Assembly (NCBI GenBank): GCA_036015235.1
Contig: CP107926.1
Span: 2,918,001 to 2,982,000 of the forward strand
Length of the DNA: 64,000 bases
Reading direction: 5' to 3'
Origin: Streptomyces sp. NBC_00433
Lineage (GTDB): Bacteria > Actinomycetota > Actinomycetes > Streptomycetales > Streptomycetaceae
The position numbers were made by a program, and so were the translations under genes. Below are positions 28,546-36,093 of the stretch, one piece after another. The notes under the pieces were generated by a model. The model did no database searches. It saw nothing but the letters and a program-made list of their open reading frames with translations, and had not been told where the DNA came from. The stretch's first letter is position 1. Each line of letters starts with the position of its first letter.

Positions 28546-29391
28546 TCACACCGCTCTGCGGTAGAGCCGGACGCCGAGCGGCGCGAAGACCGCCACGATG
28601 CCCGCGTCCCAGGCCAGCGCCTGCCAGACGTCGGAGCCCACCGGGCCGCCCAGCACCAGGACGCGGACGGCGTCGGCGGTCTTGGACACCGGCTGGTGCA
28701 CGGCGAAGGCCTGCAGCCAGCCCGGCATGGTGTCGACCGGGACGAAGGCCGCGGAGGCGAAGACCAGCGGGGCCAGCACGGGGAAGGCCGCCGCCTGGGC
28801 GGTCTCCGGGTCGCCCACCGCCATGCCCACCACCGCGAAGATCCACGACATCGCGAAGCCGAAGGCCAGCACCAGCAGCACCCCGCCGAGGAACGCCAGG
28901 ACCCCGGCGTGGATGCGGAAGCCGATGGCGAACCCGACCCCCGTCATCAGCCCGACGACGAAGACGTTGCGCACGAGGTCGGCCGTGGTGCGCCCCACGA
29001 GCACCGCCGATCTGGCCATCGGCAGCGAGCGGAACCGCTCCATCAGACCCGTCTGCATGTCCGTGGCCAGGCCGATCGCGGTGTTCATCGACCCGAAGAC
29101 GGCCGTCTGCACGAAGATGCCGGGGATGAGGAAGTCGACATAGCTGACCCCGTGCAGCGCGGGGGCCACGACACCGCCGAACACGTAGCGGAACATCAGC
29201 ACGAAGACCAGCGGCTGGATGGTCGAGAAGACCAGCAGCCGGGGTACGCGGCGCAGCCCGATCAGATTCCGCCAGGCGACGGCGAGGCCGTCCTGCGCGG
29301 TACGCACCAGGCGCGGACCGCTGTGGGTGAGCGGCTCCTGGGGGTCGGCGGGGCCGTTGCGTCCCCGGTGCGGGCGGGCGGCGTCCGTCAC
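28546..29391 (-). CDS. ABC-2 type permease (DrrB-like)
   Basis: 281 residues with six hydrophobic helices. LMERFRSLPMARSAVLVGRTTADL, then FAVHQPVSKTADAVR near the end, are typical of the daunorubicin-resistance DrrB group. The start overlaps the ATPase stop by ATGA, so the two subunits are coupled. It forms the membrane half of an exporter. The substrate is unknown, probably a lipophilic natural product or drug. Confidence 0.93.
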   Translation of the reverse strand: MTDAARPHRGRNGPADPQEPLTHSGPRLVRTAQDGLAVAWRNLIGLRRVPRLLVFSTIQPLVFVLMFRYVFGGVVAPALHGVSYVDFLIPGIFVQTAVFGSMNTAIGLATDMQTGLMERFRSLPMARSAVLVGRTTADLVRNVFVVGLMTGVGFAIGFRIHAGVLAFLGGVLLVLAFGFAMSWIFAVVGMAVGDPETAQAAAFPVLAPLVFASAAFVPVDTMPGWLQAFAVHQPVSKTADAVRVLVLGGPVGSDVWQALAWDAGIVAVFAPLGVRLYRRAV

Positions 29392-30350
29392 GGCCCGCCC
29401 CCCGGGCCGTCGCCGCCCGGCAGCCCGGTCAGCTGGAGGAAGACGTCGTCGAGGCTGGGCTCCCTGACCGCGACGGTGCCGGGCACCAGGTCGTGCGACT
29501 CCAGCACCCGCAGCACCTCAAGGAGCGGCCGGGTGCCCTCACGCGAGGCCAGGCTGAGCCGGGGGCCGTCGACGCGGGGCGGCTCGCTGAAGCCGCCCCG
29601 CAGCAGGTCCGCCGCGCGCGCCGCCCGGTCGTCGCTGACCATGTCGATCTCGATGACCGTGCTGCCCATCCGGGACTTCAGGAGCGCGGGCGTGTCGTCG
29701 GCGATGACCTGGCCGTGGTCGATGACCACCACCCGGGAGGCGAGCTGGTCGGCCTCCTCCAGATACTGCGTGGTGAGCAGCACGGTCGTCCCGTCGGCCA
29801 CCAGCTCCCGGATCAGGTGCCACAGCGCCTTGCGGCTCTGCGGGTCCAGGCCCGTGGTCGGCTCGTCGAGGAAGAGCACCGGCGGGTCGGGGACCAGCGC
29901 GGCCGCCACGTCCAGGCGCCGGCGCATGCCCCCCGAGTACGTACGCGCCGGACGGTCGGCCGCGCCGGTCAGCTCGAAGCGCTCCAGCAGGTCGGCCGCG
30001 CGCCGGCGGACCCGGGAGCGCCGCACATGGGTCAGCCGCCCGATCAGCCGCAGATTCTCCCTGCCGGTGAGGTTCCTGTCGACCGCCGCGTACTGGCCCG
30101 CCAGGCCGATCAGGCCGCGGACGGTGGCCGGCTTCCGCACGACGTCGTGCCCCAGCACCTCGGCGCGGCCGCCGCTCGGCGCGAGAATCGTGGTCAGGAT
30201 GCGGATGGCGGTGCTCTTGCCCGCGCCGTTCGGGCCCAGCAGGCCCAACACCGTCCCCGGCTGGACCTCGAAATCCACGGATTCCAGTGCGGTCACCGGC
30301 CCGAAGCGTTTGCTCAGGCCGCTCACGGTGATTGCCGGTGCCTCTGCCAA
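29388..30350 (-). CDS. ABC transporter ATPase (DrrA-like)
   Basis: 320 residues. Walker A GPNGAGKST, signature YSGGMRRRLD, Walker B VLFLDEPTTGLD and H-loop TTQYLEEAD are all intact. The C-terminal extension after the nucleotide-binding domain (PLLEVLRVLESH...VREPSLDDVFLQLTG) is the DrrA-type tail. It forms an exporter with the overlapping permease gene. No regulator lies beside it, and the upstream region is a repeat cluster. Confidence 0.95.
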   Translation of the reverse strand: MAEAPAITVSGLSKRFGPVTALESVDFEVQPGTVLGLLGPNGAGKSTAIRILTTILAPSGGRAEVLGHDVVRKPATVRGLIGLAGQYAAVDRNLTGRENLRLIGRLTHVRRSRVRRRAADLLERFELTGAADRPARTYSGGMRRRLDVAAALVPDPPVLFLDEPTTGLDPQSRKALWHLIRELVADGTTVLLTTQYLEEADQLASRVVVIDHGQVIADDTPALLKSRMGSTVIEIDMVSDDRAARAADLLRGGFSEPPRVDGPRLSLASREGTRPLLEVLRVLESHDLVPGTVAVREPSLDDVFLQLTGLPGGDGPGGGP

Positions 30351-30440
30351 GGCCCCACCTCACTCCCACGGGTGCGCCCCTCTCCGATTGTCACTCCCCC
30401 CTGCCGGGTGCGCCCGCCCGCCGCCGCGGTGGCTCCGCGG

Positions 30441-30620
30441 TACCCCTCCGGCAAGGGGGGGGTGCCCTTCTGCCGGCCGCGGGGGCCGTGGGGTGCCCCT
30501 TCGGCAAGGGGGGGTGCCCTTCCGCCGGCCGCGGGGGCCGTGGGGTGCCCCTTCGGCAAGGGGGGGTGCCCTTCCGCCGGCCGCGGGGGCTGTGCGGTTC
30601 CCCTTCGGCAAGGGGGTGCC
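30441..30620. repeat. 52-bp tandem repeat, about 3.3 copies
   Basis: CGGCAAGGGGG recurs at about 30449, 30502, 30554 and 30606 (spacing 53, 52, 52). Each unit also holds GTGCCCTTCCGCCGGCCGCG and GGGGCCGTGGGGTGCCCC. GCCCCTTCGGCAAGGGG can fold as a short hairpin. It is intergenic, with no coding potential seen. Confidence 0.9.
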
Positions 30621-30623
30621 TGA

Positions 30624-30751
30624 CAGGGGCGCGGGGAACTGCGCACCCAGCCCCCACCAGGCGCGCGGGTCGCCACCGTCCGAAAGGGGCTGTTCGGTCC
30701 GATCCGGACCACCGGCCGGTGGACGGCTGAGCGCGCAGTTCCCCGCGCCCC
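30624..30751. repeat. Dispersed intergenic element bounded by a 19-21-bp inverted repeat
   Basis: GGGGCGCGGGGAACTGCGC near 30626 is matched in inverse orientation by GCGCAGTTCCCCGCGCCCC at 30733-30751. The ~90 bp between contain ACCGTCCGAAAGGGGCTGTT and GATCCGGACCACCGGCCGGT. The same arm recurs at 54248-54730 and 63934. The transcript could fold into a long hairpin. No transposase is associated. Confidence 0.85.
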
Positions 30752-30966
30752 CGGGGGGTCGTTGCGGTCCGGCGGAACACGACGGCGAGTGGGGGCTGGC
30801 CGCGGCAGCGGGTGGTTGCCGGAAGTCGGCGCCACGACGGTGGGTGGGGGCACGACGCGCCGTGGGGGTAAGGGCTTTCAGGGGCCAGGTGACCCCCGTC
30901 ACCTGCGCCCCTTGTGCAACTCCTTGACGCCGGATCCGCCGCGTACTAGAAAAACCCCTGCTCGAA

Positions 30967-30999
30967 GAGAGCGCTCTCACATGAAAAGAGAGCGCTCTC
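30967..30999. promoter_or_regulatory. Twin LacI-type operators upstream of GH16
   Basis: Two copies of the perfect 12-bp palindrome GAGAGCGCTCTC (30967-30978 and 30988-30999), each followed by A. Their centres are 21 bp apart, two helical turns. The central GAGCGCTC is shared with the CebR-type site at 21124. Located 65-97 bp before the GH16 start. Confidence 0.82.
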
Positions 31000-31063
31000 A
31001 CGCAAGTCCCAGCGGATTGCCTCGCACCCCCCACATCGGGCAGATCGGGACAGGAGATCACGC

Positions 31064-32488
31064 ATGTCCATCGGACACGCACCACTACCCCCCACACCCC
31101 CTGGCGGCCACCGCCTGCTGCGTACGAAGGCCCGGCTGACCCTGGCCGCGTTCACCGTCGGTGCGCTGAGCCTGGCCGGGCTCGCGGTCGCCGCGGCGCC
31201 CGGCGGCGCCGCCACGCCAGCGGTCCAGGCGGCCGCGCAGGCCGCCGCCCCCGCCGCGGTCCCGGGGCCGCCGTCCGGCTTCACCACCACCTGGAGCGAC
31301 GACTTCAGCGGTGCCGCCAACACCGGTGTGAACACCGGGAACTGGAAGTACGACACCGGCCCCGGCAGCAGCTTCGGCACCGGCGAGATCGAGACGATGA
31401 CCAACAGCACGTCCAACGTCTTCCAGGACGGCAACGGCCACCTCGTGCTCAAGGCCCTGCACAGCGGCAGTGACGCGCGCTCGGGCTGGACGTCGGGCCG
31501 GATCGAGACGCAGGCGGCGACCTTCGGGGCGCCGGCCGGCGGCGTGGTGATGATGCAGTCGTCGATCCAGCAGCCGAACCTGACGACCGCGAACGGCGCC
31601 GGCTACTGGCCGGCCTTCTGGATGCTCGGCTCGACGCTGCGCAGCGGCGTGGGCTGGCCGACCTCCGGTGAGATCGACATCCTGGAGGACATCAACTCCC
31701 GCAGCTCCGTCTTCGGCACCCTGCACTGCGGCACCGGCTCCGGCGGCCCCTGCCACGAGACCACGGGCATCGGCAGCGGCGAGCGCGCCTGCTCCGGCTG
31801 CCAGACCGGCTACCACACCTACGCGGTGCAGATCGACCGCTCGGTCTCGCCCGAGCAGATCCGCTGGTACCTGGACGGCGCGAACTACTTCACCGTGAAC
31901 TCCACCCAGGTGGACGCCACGACCTGGGCGAACGCGGTCGACCACCCGTTCTTCATCATCTACGACCTGGCGATGGGCGGCGGCTTCCCCGACGCCTTCG
32001 GCGGCGGCCCCAACTCCGCCACCGTCTCCGGCGGCCAGATGAGCATCGACTACGTGGCGGTCTACAACAAGGGTCCGGGCAGCACCACCCCGCCGCCCTC
32101 CGGCGGCAACCTGTCGCAGGGCAGGACCGCCACCGCGTCCTCGGCGGAGAACGCCACCTTCCCCGCCGCCAACGCGGTGGACGGCAACACCGGCACCCGC
32201 TGGTCCAGCGCCTTCGGCGACCCGCAGTGGATCCAGGTCGACCTGGGCGCCAGCCACACCATCAGCCAGGTGAAGCTCAACTGGGAGGCGGCGTACGGCA
32301 AGGCCTTCCAGATACAGACCTCGGCCAACGGCACCAGCTGGACGGACGTCTACAGCACGACCACCGGGACCGGCGGCAACCAGACGCTCGACGTCTCGGG
32401 CACGGGCAGATACGTCCGGGTCTACGGCACCCAACGTGCCACGCAGTACGGCTATTCGCTCTTCGAGTTCCAGGTGTTCGGCAGCTGA
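31064..32488 (+). CDS. Secreted GH16 endo-beta-glucanase with C-terminal F5/8-type (CBM32-like) domain
   Basis: 474 residues, ATG after ACAGGAGATCACGC. Signal peptide at about 1-50 (LTLAAFTVGALSLAGLAVAAA). The GH16 domain (about 75-335) has the catalytic motif GEIDILED with nucleophile Glu203, Asp205 and acid/base Glu208, plus PAFWMLG and HTYAVQIDRS...IRWYLDG. A short Pro/Ser linker leads to a discoidin-like domain at about 348-474 (NLSQGRTATASSAENATFPA, WIQVDLG, YSLFEFQVFG). It probably cleaves beta-1,3- or mixed-linked glucan such as laminarin. Twin operators upstream point to sugar-induced expression. Confidence 0.94.
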   Translation: MSIGHAPLPPTPPGGHRLLRTKARLTLAAFTVGALSLAGLAVAAAPGGAATPAVQAAAQAAAPAAVPGPPSGFTTTWSDDFSGAANTGVNTGNWKYDTGPGSSFGTGEIETMTNSTSNVFQDGNGHLVLKALHSGSDARSGWTSGRIETQAATFGAPAGGVVMMQSSIQQPNLTTANGAGYWPAFWMLGSTLRSGVGWPTSGEIDILEDINSRSSVFGTLHCGTGSGGPCHETTGIGSGERACSGCQTGYHTYAVQIDRSVSPEQIRWYLDGANYFTVNSTQVDATTWANAVDHPFFIIYDLAMGGGFPDAFGGGPNSATVSGGQMSIDYVAVYNKGPGSTTPPPSGGNLSQGRTATASSAENATFPAANAVDGNTGTRWSSAFGDPQWIQVDLGASHTISQVKLNWEAAYGKAFQIQTSANGTSWTDVYSTTTGTGGNQTLDVSGTGRYVRVYGTQRATQYGYSLFEFQVFGS

Positions 32489-32499
32489 CCCCTGACACC

Positions 32500-32542
32500 G
32501 AAGGGGGCGGGCCGGACCTCCACGGTCCGGCCCGCCCCCTTC
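32500..32542. terminator. Strong hairpin between convergent GH16 and oxidoreductase genes
   Basis: Perfect 19-bp stem GAAGGGGGCGGGCCGGACC with 5-nt loop TCCAC. Serves as terminator for one or both genes. Confidence 0.82.
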
Positions 32543-32553
32543 GCCGTCCCGGG

Positions 32554-33489
32554 TCAGGGCAGCAGCACGATCTTGCCCCGCAGGTGCCCGGCCTCGCTGG
32601 CGCGCTGGGCGTCGGCGGCCTCGGCGAGCGGGTAGGTCTGGTGGATGGCCACCTCCAGGATGCCCTCGGCGTGCAGGGCCAGAGCCTCGGCCAGGGCCGG
32701 CTCGCCGCGGTAGCCCTCCTTGCCGCCGCCCGAGCTGAAGGCGACACCGTATTCGCCGGCGGTGACCGGGTTGCCGATGGTCAGCACCCGGTCCTTGCCA
32801 CCGGTCAGCTCGACCGAGGCGGCCAGCGACTCGGGGAAGCCGGTGGTGTCGAAGGCCGCGTCGACGCCTTCGGGGGCGGCTTCCCGCACCCGGTCGACGA
32901 GCCCGTCGCCGTAGCTGACCGGGATCGCGCCGAGCGCGCGCAGGTGCTCGTGGTTGGCCTCGCTCGCGGTGCCGATGACCCGCAGGCCGCGGGTGACGGC
33001 GAACTGCACGGCCACGCTGCCGACGCCGCCGGCCGCCCCGTGCACGATCAGCGTCTCGCCGGCCTGCACGCCGAGCGCGTCGAGGGCGCGGTAGGCGGTC
33101 TCGGTCGCGGTGGGCAGGGCCGCGGCCTCGGGGAAGCCGAGGGAGCCGGGCTTGACCGCCAGCTTCGCGGCCTCGGCGAGGGCGAGCGACGCGTAGGCGC
33201 CGGAGGCGGTCGGCCCGAAGACCTCGTCGCCGACAGCGAGGCCGGTCACGCCCTCGCCGACGGACTCGACCACGCCGGAGGCCTCCAGGCCGGGCACGTG
33301 CGGCAGTTCCACCGGAAAGGCCGCGTTCATGGACCCGGACCTGATCTTGTGGTCGAGCGGGTTGACGCCGGCCGCGCGCACCTCGATCCGCACCTGGCCG
33401 GGCCCGGGCTCCGGTACGTCGATGTCCCTCGGGTGCAGCACGTCGGCGGAGCCGAACTCGGTGAAGGCGATGCCCTTGGCCTTGGTCAT
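32554..33489 (-). CDS. NADP-dependent quinone oxidoreductase-type MDR protein
   Basis: 311 residues from the ATG of MTKAKGIAFTEFG. Upstream in-frame sequence overlaps the GtrA gene and is rejected. GroES-like domain (VRAAGVNPLDHKIRSG, VPGLEASGVVESVGEGVTGLAVGDEV), then a Rossmann fold with VHGAAGGVGSVAVQFA and a quinone-reductase-like end. No zinc-binding Cys cluster is present, so it is the zinc-independent type. Likely reduces quinones or enones with NADPH. It lies 5 bp after the GtrA gene and could be cotranscribed with it. Confidence 0.92.
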   Translation of the reverse strand: MTKAKGIAFTEFGSADVLHPRDIDVPEPGPGQVRIEVRAAGVNPLDHKIRSGSMNAAFPVELPHVPGLEASGVVESVGEGVTGLAVGDEVFGPTASGAYASLALAEAAKLAVKPGSLGFPEAAALPTATETAYRALDALGVQAGETLIVHGAAGGVGSVAVQFAVTRGLRVIGTASEANHEHLRALGAIPVSYGDGLVDRVREAAPEGVDAAFDTTGFPESLAASVELTGGKDRVLTIGNPVTAGEYGVAFSSGGGKEGYRGEPALAEALALHAEGILEVAIHQTYPLAEAADAQRASEAGHLRGKIVLLP

Positions 33490-33494
33490 GGAAT

Positions 33495-34013
33495 TCACGA
33501 TCCTTGCAGCAGTCGGGGAGCTGAGGTGTAGGGAACGGCGCTGTGCCGTCCGGCATTCCCCATCGTGACCTCCCGGCGCCGCGGCCGCTCGGGAACGCCG
33601 GGAGCACCCCGTGTCCCGAAGACCACATGACGCAGCAGCAGGAACCGCGCTGTCCCGGCGAGCCCGGAGGCGCCGAGGTAGACGCCCTGCCGCAGCAGCG
33701 CACCGCCACCCGGGTGCAGCCCGTCGAAGGCGAGCAGGGCGCCGGTGGTGAAGGCGTACGACAGGGCGACGGTCAGCCCGCTCGCCGCGTGGTCGCTCCA
33801 GCCCGCGCCGCCGCGCCCGAAGGTGAAGCGCCCGTGCAGTTCGGTGGCCAGGACGGTGGAGGCGACCGTGATCACGGCGTTGGCCAGGGCGAAGGGCACC
33901 CGGTGGCCGATCAGCAGCAGCACCCCGCTCGCCAGCAGGGTCACCCCGCCGCCGCAGATGACGAAGCGGACGAAGGCGGCGACCGGTCCGCTGCGTGCCG
34001 TCGGCGCTGCCAT
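33495..34013 (-). CDS. GtrA-family membrane protein
   Basis: 172 residues. The ATG of MAAPTARSGP is preceded by AAAGGAGTTGGCC, a strong site. The four-helix GtrA fold has VRFVICGGGVTLLASGVLLL, ANAVITVASTVLATELHGRFTF and GLAGTARFLLLRHVVF. Family members flip polyprenyl-linked sugars or assist cell-surface glycan assembly. The ~25-residue C-terminal tail (RPRRREVTMGNAGRHS) is basic and unusual. Precedes the oxidoreductase by 5 bp. Confidence 0.85.
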   Translation of the reverse strand: MAAPTARSGPVAAFVRFVICGGGVTLLASGVLLLIGHRVPFALANAVITVASTVLATELHGRFTFGRGGAGWSDHAASGLTVALSYAFTTGALLAFDGLHPGGGALLRQGVYLGASGLAGTARFLLLRHVVFGTRGAPGVPERPRRREVTMGNAGRHSAVPYTSAPRLLQGS

Positions 34014-34203
34014 GGCCAACTCCTTTGTCGGGGGCGGCCGCTGGGCGGCGACCGGCTCGTGGACGACTCTGCCGCAGCAGGCGGCGGGCGCCCATCCGGC
34101 GCAACCCCCATTACGGGTTGGGGGTACCCCCACCCTCGCCTCGGGGTCTTACCCGAGGTCTCTCAGCAGATGAAATATTAGAAGCCTATAAGGAGAATTT
34201 CCC

Positions 34204-34251
34204 GTGATTTACAAGGTGAGTGGCGCACATCACCCACACATCACTCGATAG
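34204..34251 (+). CDS. Possible micro-ORF with strong ribosome binding site
   Basis: GTG start eight bases after AGGAG encodes VIYKVSGAHHPHITR then TAG. Fifteen residues, three of them His. The preceding TGAAATATTAGAAGCCTATA is AT-rich for this genome and could be a promoter. No plus-strand gene follows, so a leader-peptide role lacks a target. May be fortuitous. Confidence 0.25.
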   Translation: MIYKVSGAHHPHITR

Positions 34252-34397
34252 ATTGCCCCGTCTGCCGGATATGCCCCTTATGCACGCTTGCTTCCGCGGC
34301 GGCCGGCGTGCCAGAGTCGGGACAACAGCCGATCGACCCGAGCAAAGGCTGTTCCACAGGCGCCGCGGACCACACCCCCCTGCTCCGCGGCGGTCAC

Positions 34398-34443
34398 GAA
34401 GAGGCCCCTTCCACCGTCGCAACCCGACGCAAGGGGCCTCTTC
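34398..34443 (-). terminator. Terminator of the ATP-binding regulatory gene
   Basis: 13-bp perfect stem GAAGAGGCCCCTT/AAGGGGCCTCTTC. The 20-nt loop itself contains a CGTCG/CGACG stem. Confidence 0.82.
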
Positions 34444-34469
34444 GCATGCACCGGCGGCGGCCGGCGGAA

Positions 34470-35012
34470 CTACCGCTCGGGCACCCGCAGTTCGAACCAG
34501 CTGGTCTTGCCGCGCGGCAGCAGGTCGACGCCCCACCGGTCGGAGAGCTTGTCCACCAGGAAGAGGCCGCGCCCGCTGGTGTCCATCTCGCGCACCGGCA
34601 GCAGGCAGGGCAGCGCCCGCGACGGATCGCGCACCTCGACCCGCACCCAGCCGCGCCGCCGCCGCATCCGCAGCCCGAAGCTGCGGGCGCCGGTGTGGCG
34701 CACGGCGTTCCCGACCAGCTCGGAGACCAGCAGCTCCACGGTGTCGCCGTACTGCGGCAGCCCCCACAGCCGGACCACCGACAGCGCCAGCCGACGGGCG
34801 GTGGAGGCGGATTCGGGGCGCGAGGTCAGATGGACCTCGCGGACCGACGGATCGCCCAGCAGGTCGAGCACCGTGCTCGCGGCGTCCGCGGCACTCTCGG
34901 CGTCGGCGTCGGCGGCTTCGGCTTCGGCGGCGCCGGGCAGTACGGGTACGGCACCAGCGGCGGTTTGCGCGTTCACCCGCTGCGGCTGCTCGGATCCACC
35001 CCTGCCCGACAT
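34470..35012 (-). CDS. ATP-binding (HATPase, anti-sigma/RsbW-like) regulatory protein
   Basis: 180 residues from the ATG of MSGRGGSEQ. An in-frame TTG at 35117 would add 35 residues, and neither site has a strong ribosome binding site. The first ~70 residues are Ala/Glu-rich and look disordered. Then comes the GHKL ATPase fold: N-box ELLVSELVGNAVRHTG, RVEVRDPSRALP (G1-like) and DTSGRGLFLVDKLSDRWG (G2-like). Streptomyces has many such single-domain ATPases, which act as anti-sigma factors or partners of SpoIIE-type phosphatases. No partner gene is adjacent. Three 11-bp-spaced heptamers lie upstream. Confidence 0.87.
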   Translation of the reverse strand: MSGRGGSEQPQRVNAQTAAGAVPVLPGAAEAEAADADAESAADAASTVLDLLGDPSVREVHLTSRPESASTARRLALSVVRLWGLPQYGDTVELLVSELVGNAVRHTGARSFGLRMRRRRGWVRVEVRDPSRALPCLLPVREMDTSGRGLFLVDKLSDRWGVDLLPRGKTSWFELRVPER

Positions 35013-35195
35013 GAGTTCATCATGGCCGCCCGAATGGCGTTGCGGGGTGCAACCGAGGGAATTGGCGAAGAGGAATGGCCCGTTCCATCCCGCTGTTTCG
35101 GCATATACCGGGGGCAAGAATCACCCCATCCCAGCCATTACCACCTGCGGTGTTGGTGAAGCCAACCATCCCGGTGATCAGTGGCGGACCGGAAT

Positions 35196-35224
35196 TCCTT
35201 AAGACTGCCATAAGGCTGCCTTAA
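35196..35224 (-). promoter_or_regulatory. Three 11-bp-spaced heptamer direct repeats (SARP/OmpR-type site architecture)
   Basis: On the minus strand the repeats read TTAAGGC-AGCC-TTATGGC-AGTC-TTAAGGA: heptamers at 35218-35224, 35207-35213 and 35196-35202 with 4-bp spacers. Eleven-bp-spaced heptamers are the known layout for SARP activators. The site lies about 184 bp before the ATG of the minus-strand ATPase gene. Confidence 0.6.
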
Positions 35225-35299
35225 GGTGGGCCGCCACCAGCGGGCTACCGCTGTTCGTTCACCTGTACGGGAATCGTACAGACCTCGTGGGGCTCCCGG

Positions 35300-36067
35300 T
35301 CAGCGGAATTCGGCCTTGCCCGGACCGTCCTCGACGAAACTGCGCATTCCCGTCTCACGGTCGGCGGTCGCGAACAGGCCTGCGAAGAGCCCGCGTTCGA
35401 TGGCCAGCCCGCGGTCCAGGTCGGTTTCCAGACCGGCGTCCACCGCTTCCTTCGCCGCCCGCAACGCGTAGGCCGGGCCGCGGGCCAGCCGCGCCGCCCA
35501 CGCCAGCGCCCTGGCGTGCACCTCGGCGGCCGGGGCCACCTGGTCGACCAGCCCGATCGCCAGCGCCTCGGCGGCGCCCACCATCCGCCCGGTGAAGATC
35601 AGGTCCTTGGCCCGCGAGGGCCCCACCAGCCGCGCCAGCCGCTGCGTCCCGCCGGCCCCCGGAATCAGCCCGAGCAGGATCTCCGGCTGCCCCAACTTCG
35701 CGTCCTCCGCGGCGATCCTGATGTCCGCGCACAGCGCCAGCTCGCAGCCGCCGCCCAGCGCGTACCCGGTCACCGCGGCGACCACCGGCTTGGGAATCCG
35801 GGCCACCGCGGTGAAGGCCTCCTGCAGCGGCCCCGCCCGGTCGGCCATGTCCTCGTACGACATGGCCTGCATCTCCTTGATGTCCGCTCCCGCCGCGAAC
35901 ACCTTCTCCCCGCCCCACAGCACCACCGCCCGCACGTCCGGCCGCTCCCCGGCCTCCCGCGCGACCTCCCTGAGGCGGTCCTGCGTGGCGCTGTCCAGCG
36001 CGTTCATCGGCGGCCGGTCCAGCCGGATCGTGCCGACACCGTCGTCGACTTCGAGGGTCACAGTCAT
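35300..36067 (-). CDS. Enoyl-CoA hydratase/isomerase family protein
   Basis: 255 residues. Crotonase signatures are complete: oxyanion-hole segments FAAGADIKEM and VTGYALGGGCELAL, then DIRIAAEDAKLGQPEILLGLIPGAGGTQRL with Glu at both catalytic positions, which favours true hydratase activity on 2-enoyl-CoA. Length is typical. Likely acts in fatty acid beta-oxidation. It looks monocistronic, ending 287 bp from the divergent-side regulatory gene and following the L,D-transpeptidase genes on the same strand. Confidence 0.94.
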   Translation of the reverse strand: MTVTLEVDDGVGTIRLDRPPMNALDSATQDRLREVAREAGERPDVRAVVLWGGEKVFAAGADIKEMQAMSYEDMADRAGPLQEAFTAVARIPKPVVAAVTGYALGGGCELALCADIRIAAEDAKLGQPEILLGLIPGAGGTQRLARLVGPSRAKDLIFTGRMVGAAEALAIGLVDQVAPAAEVHARALAWAARLARGPAYALRAAKEAVDAGLETDLDRGLAIERGLFAGLFATADRETGMRSFVEDGPGKAEFR

Positions 36068-36093
36068 GCCGCGAGACTACGACCCCCGGGCGG

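Larger units (their letters stand above)
34014..34469. other. Intergenic region with palindromes, AT-rich patch and a possible 15-codon ORF
   Basis: Holds TGGGGGTACCCCCA (34119-34132, perfect palindrome), a CCTCGGG/CCCGAGG hairpin (34139-34158), an AT-rich patch (34170-34200) and the terminator of the gene to the right. Promoters for the GtrA gene lie here. No longer gene is supported. Confidence 0.6.

Noticed and set aside
25661-28846. 1,061-codon minus-strand frame opposite the nuclease
   Set aside because: The plus strand has intact nuclease motifs and a signal peptide; the minus translation is low complexity.
30441-30620. Small proteins encoded by the 52-bp repeats
   Set aside because: 52 is not a multiple of three, so frames change at each unit; no start signals.
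31085-33709. 874-codon minus-strand frame spanning the GH16 gene and the oxidoreductase region
   Set aside because: It crosses a strong terminator and unrelated genes, and its translation shows no domain.
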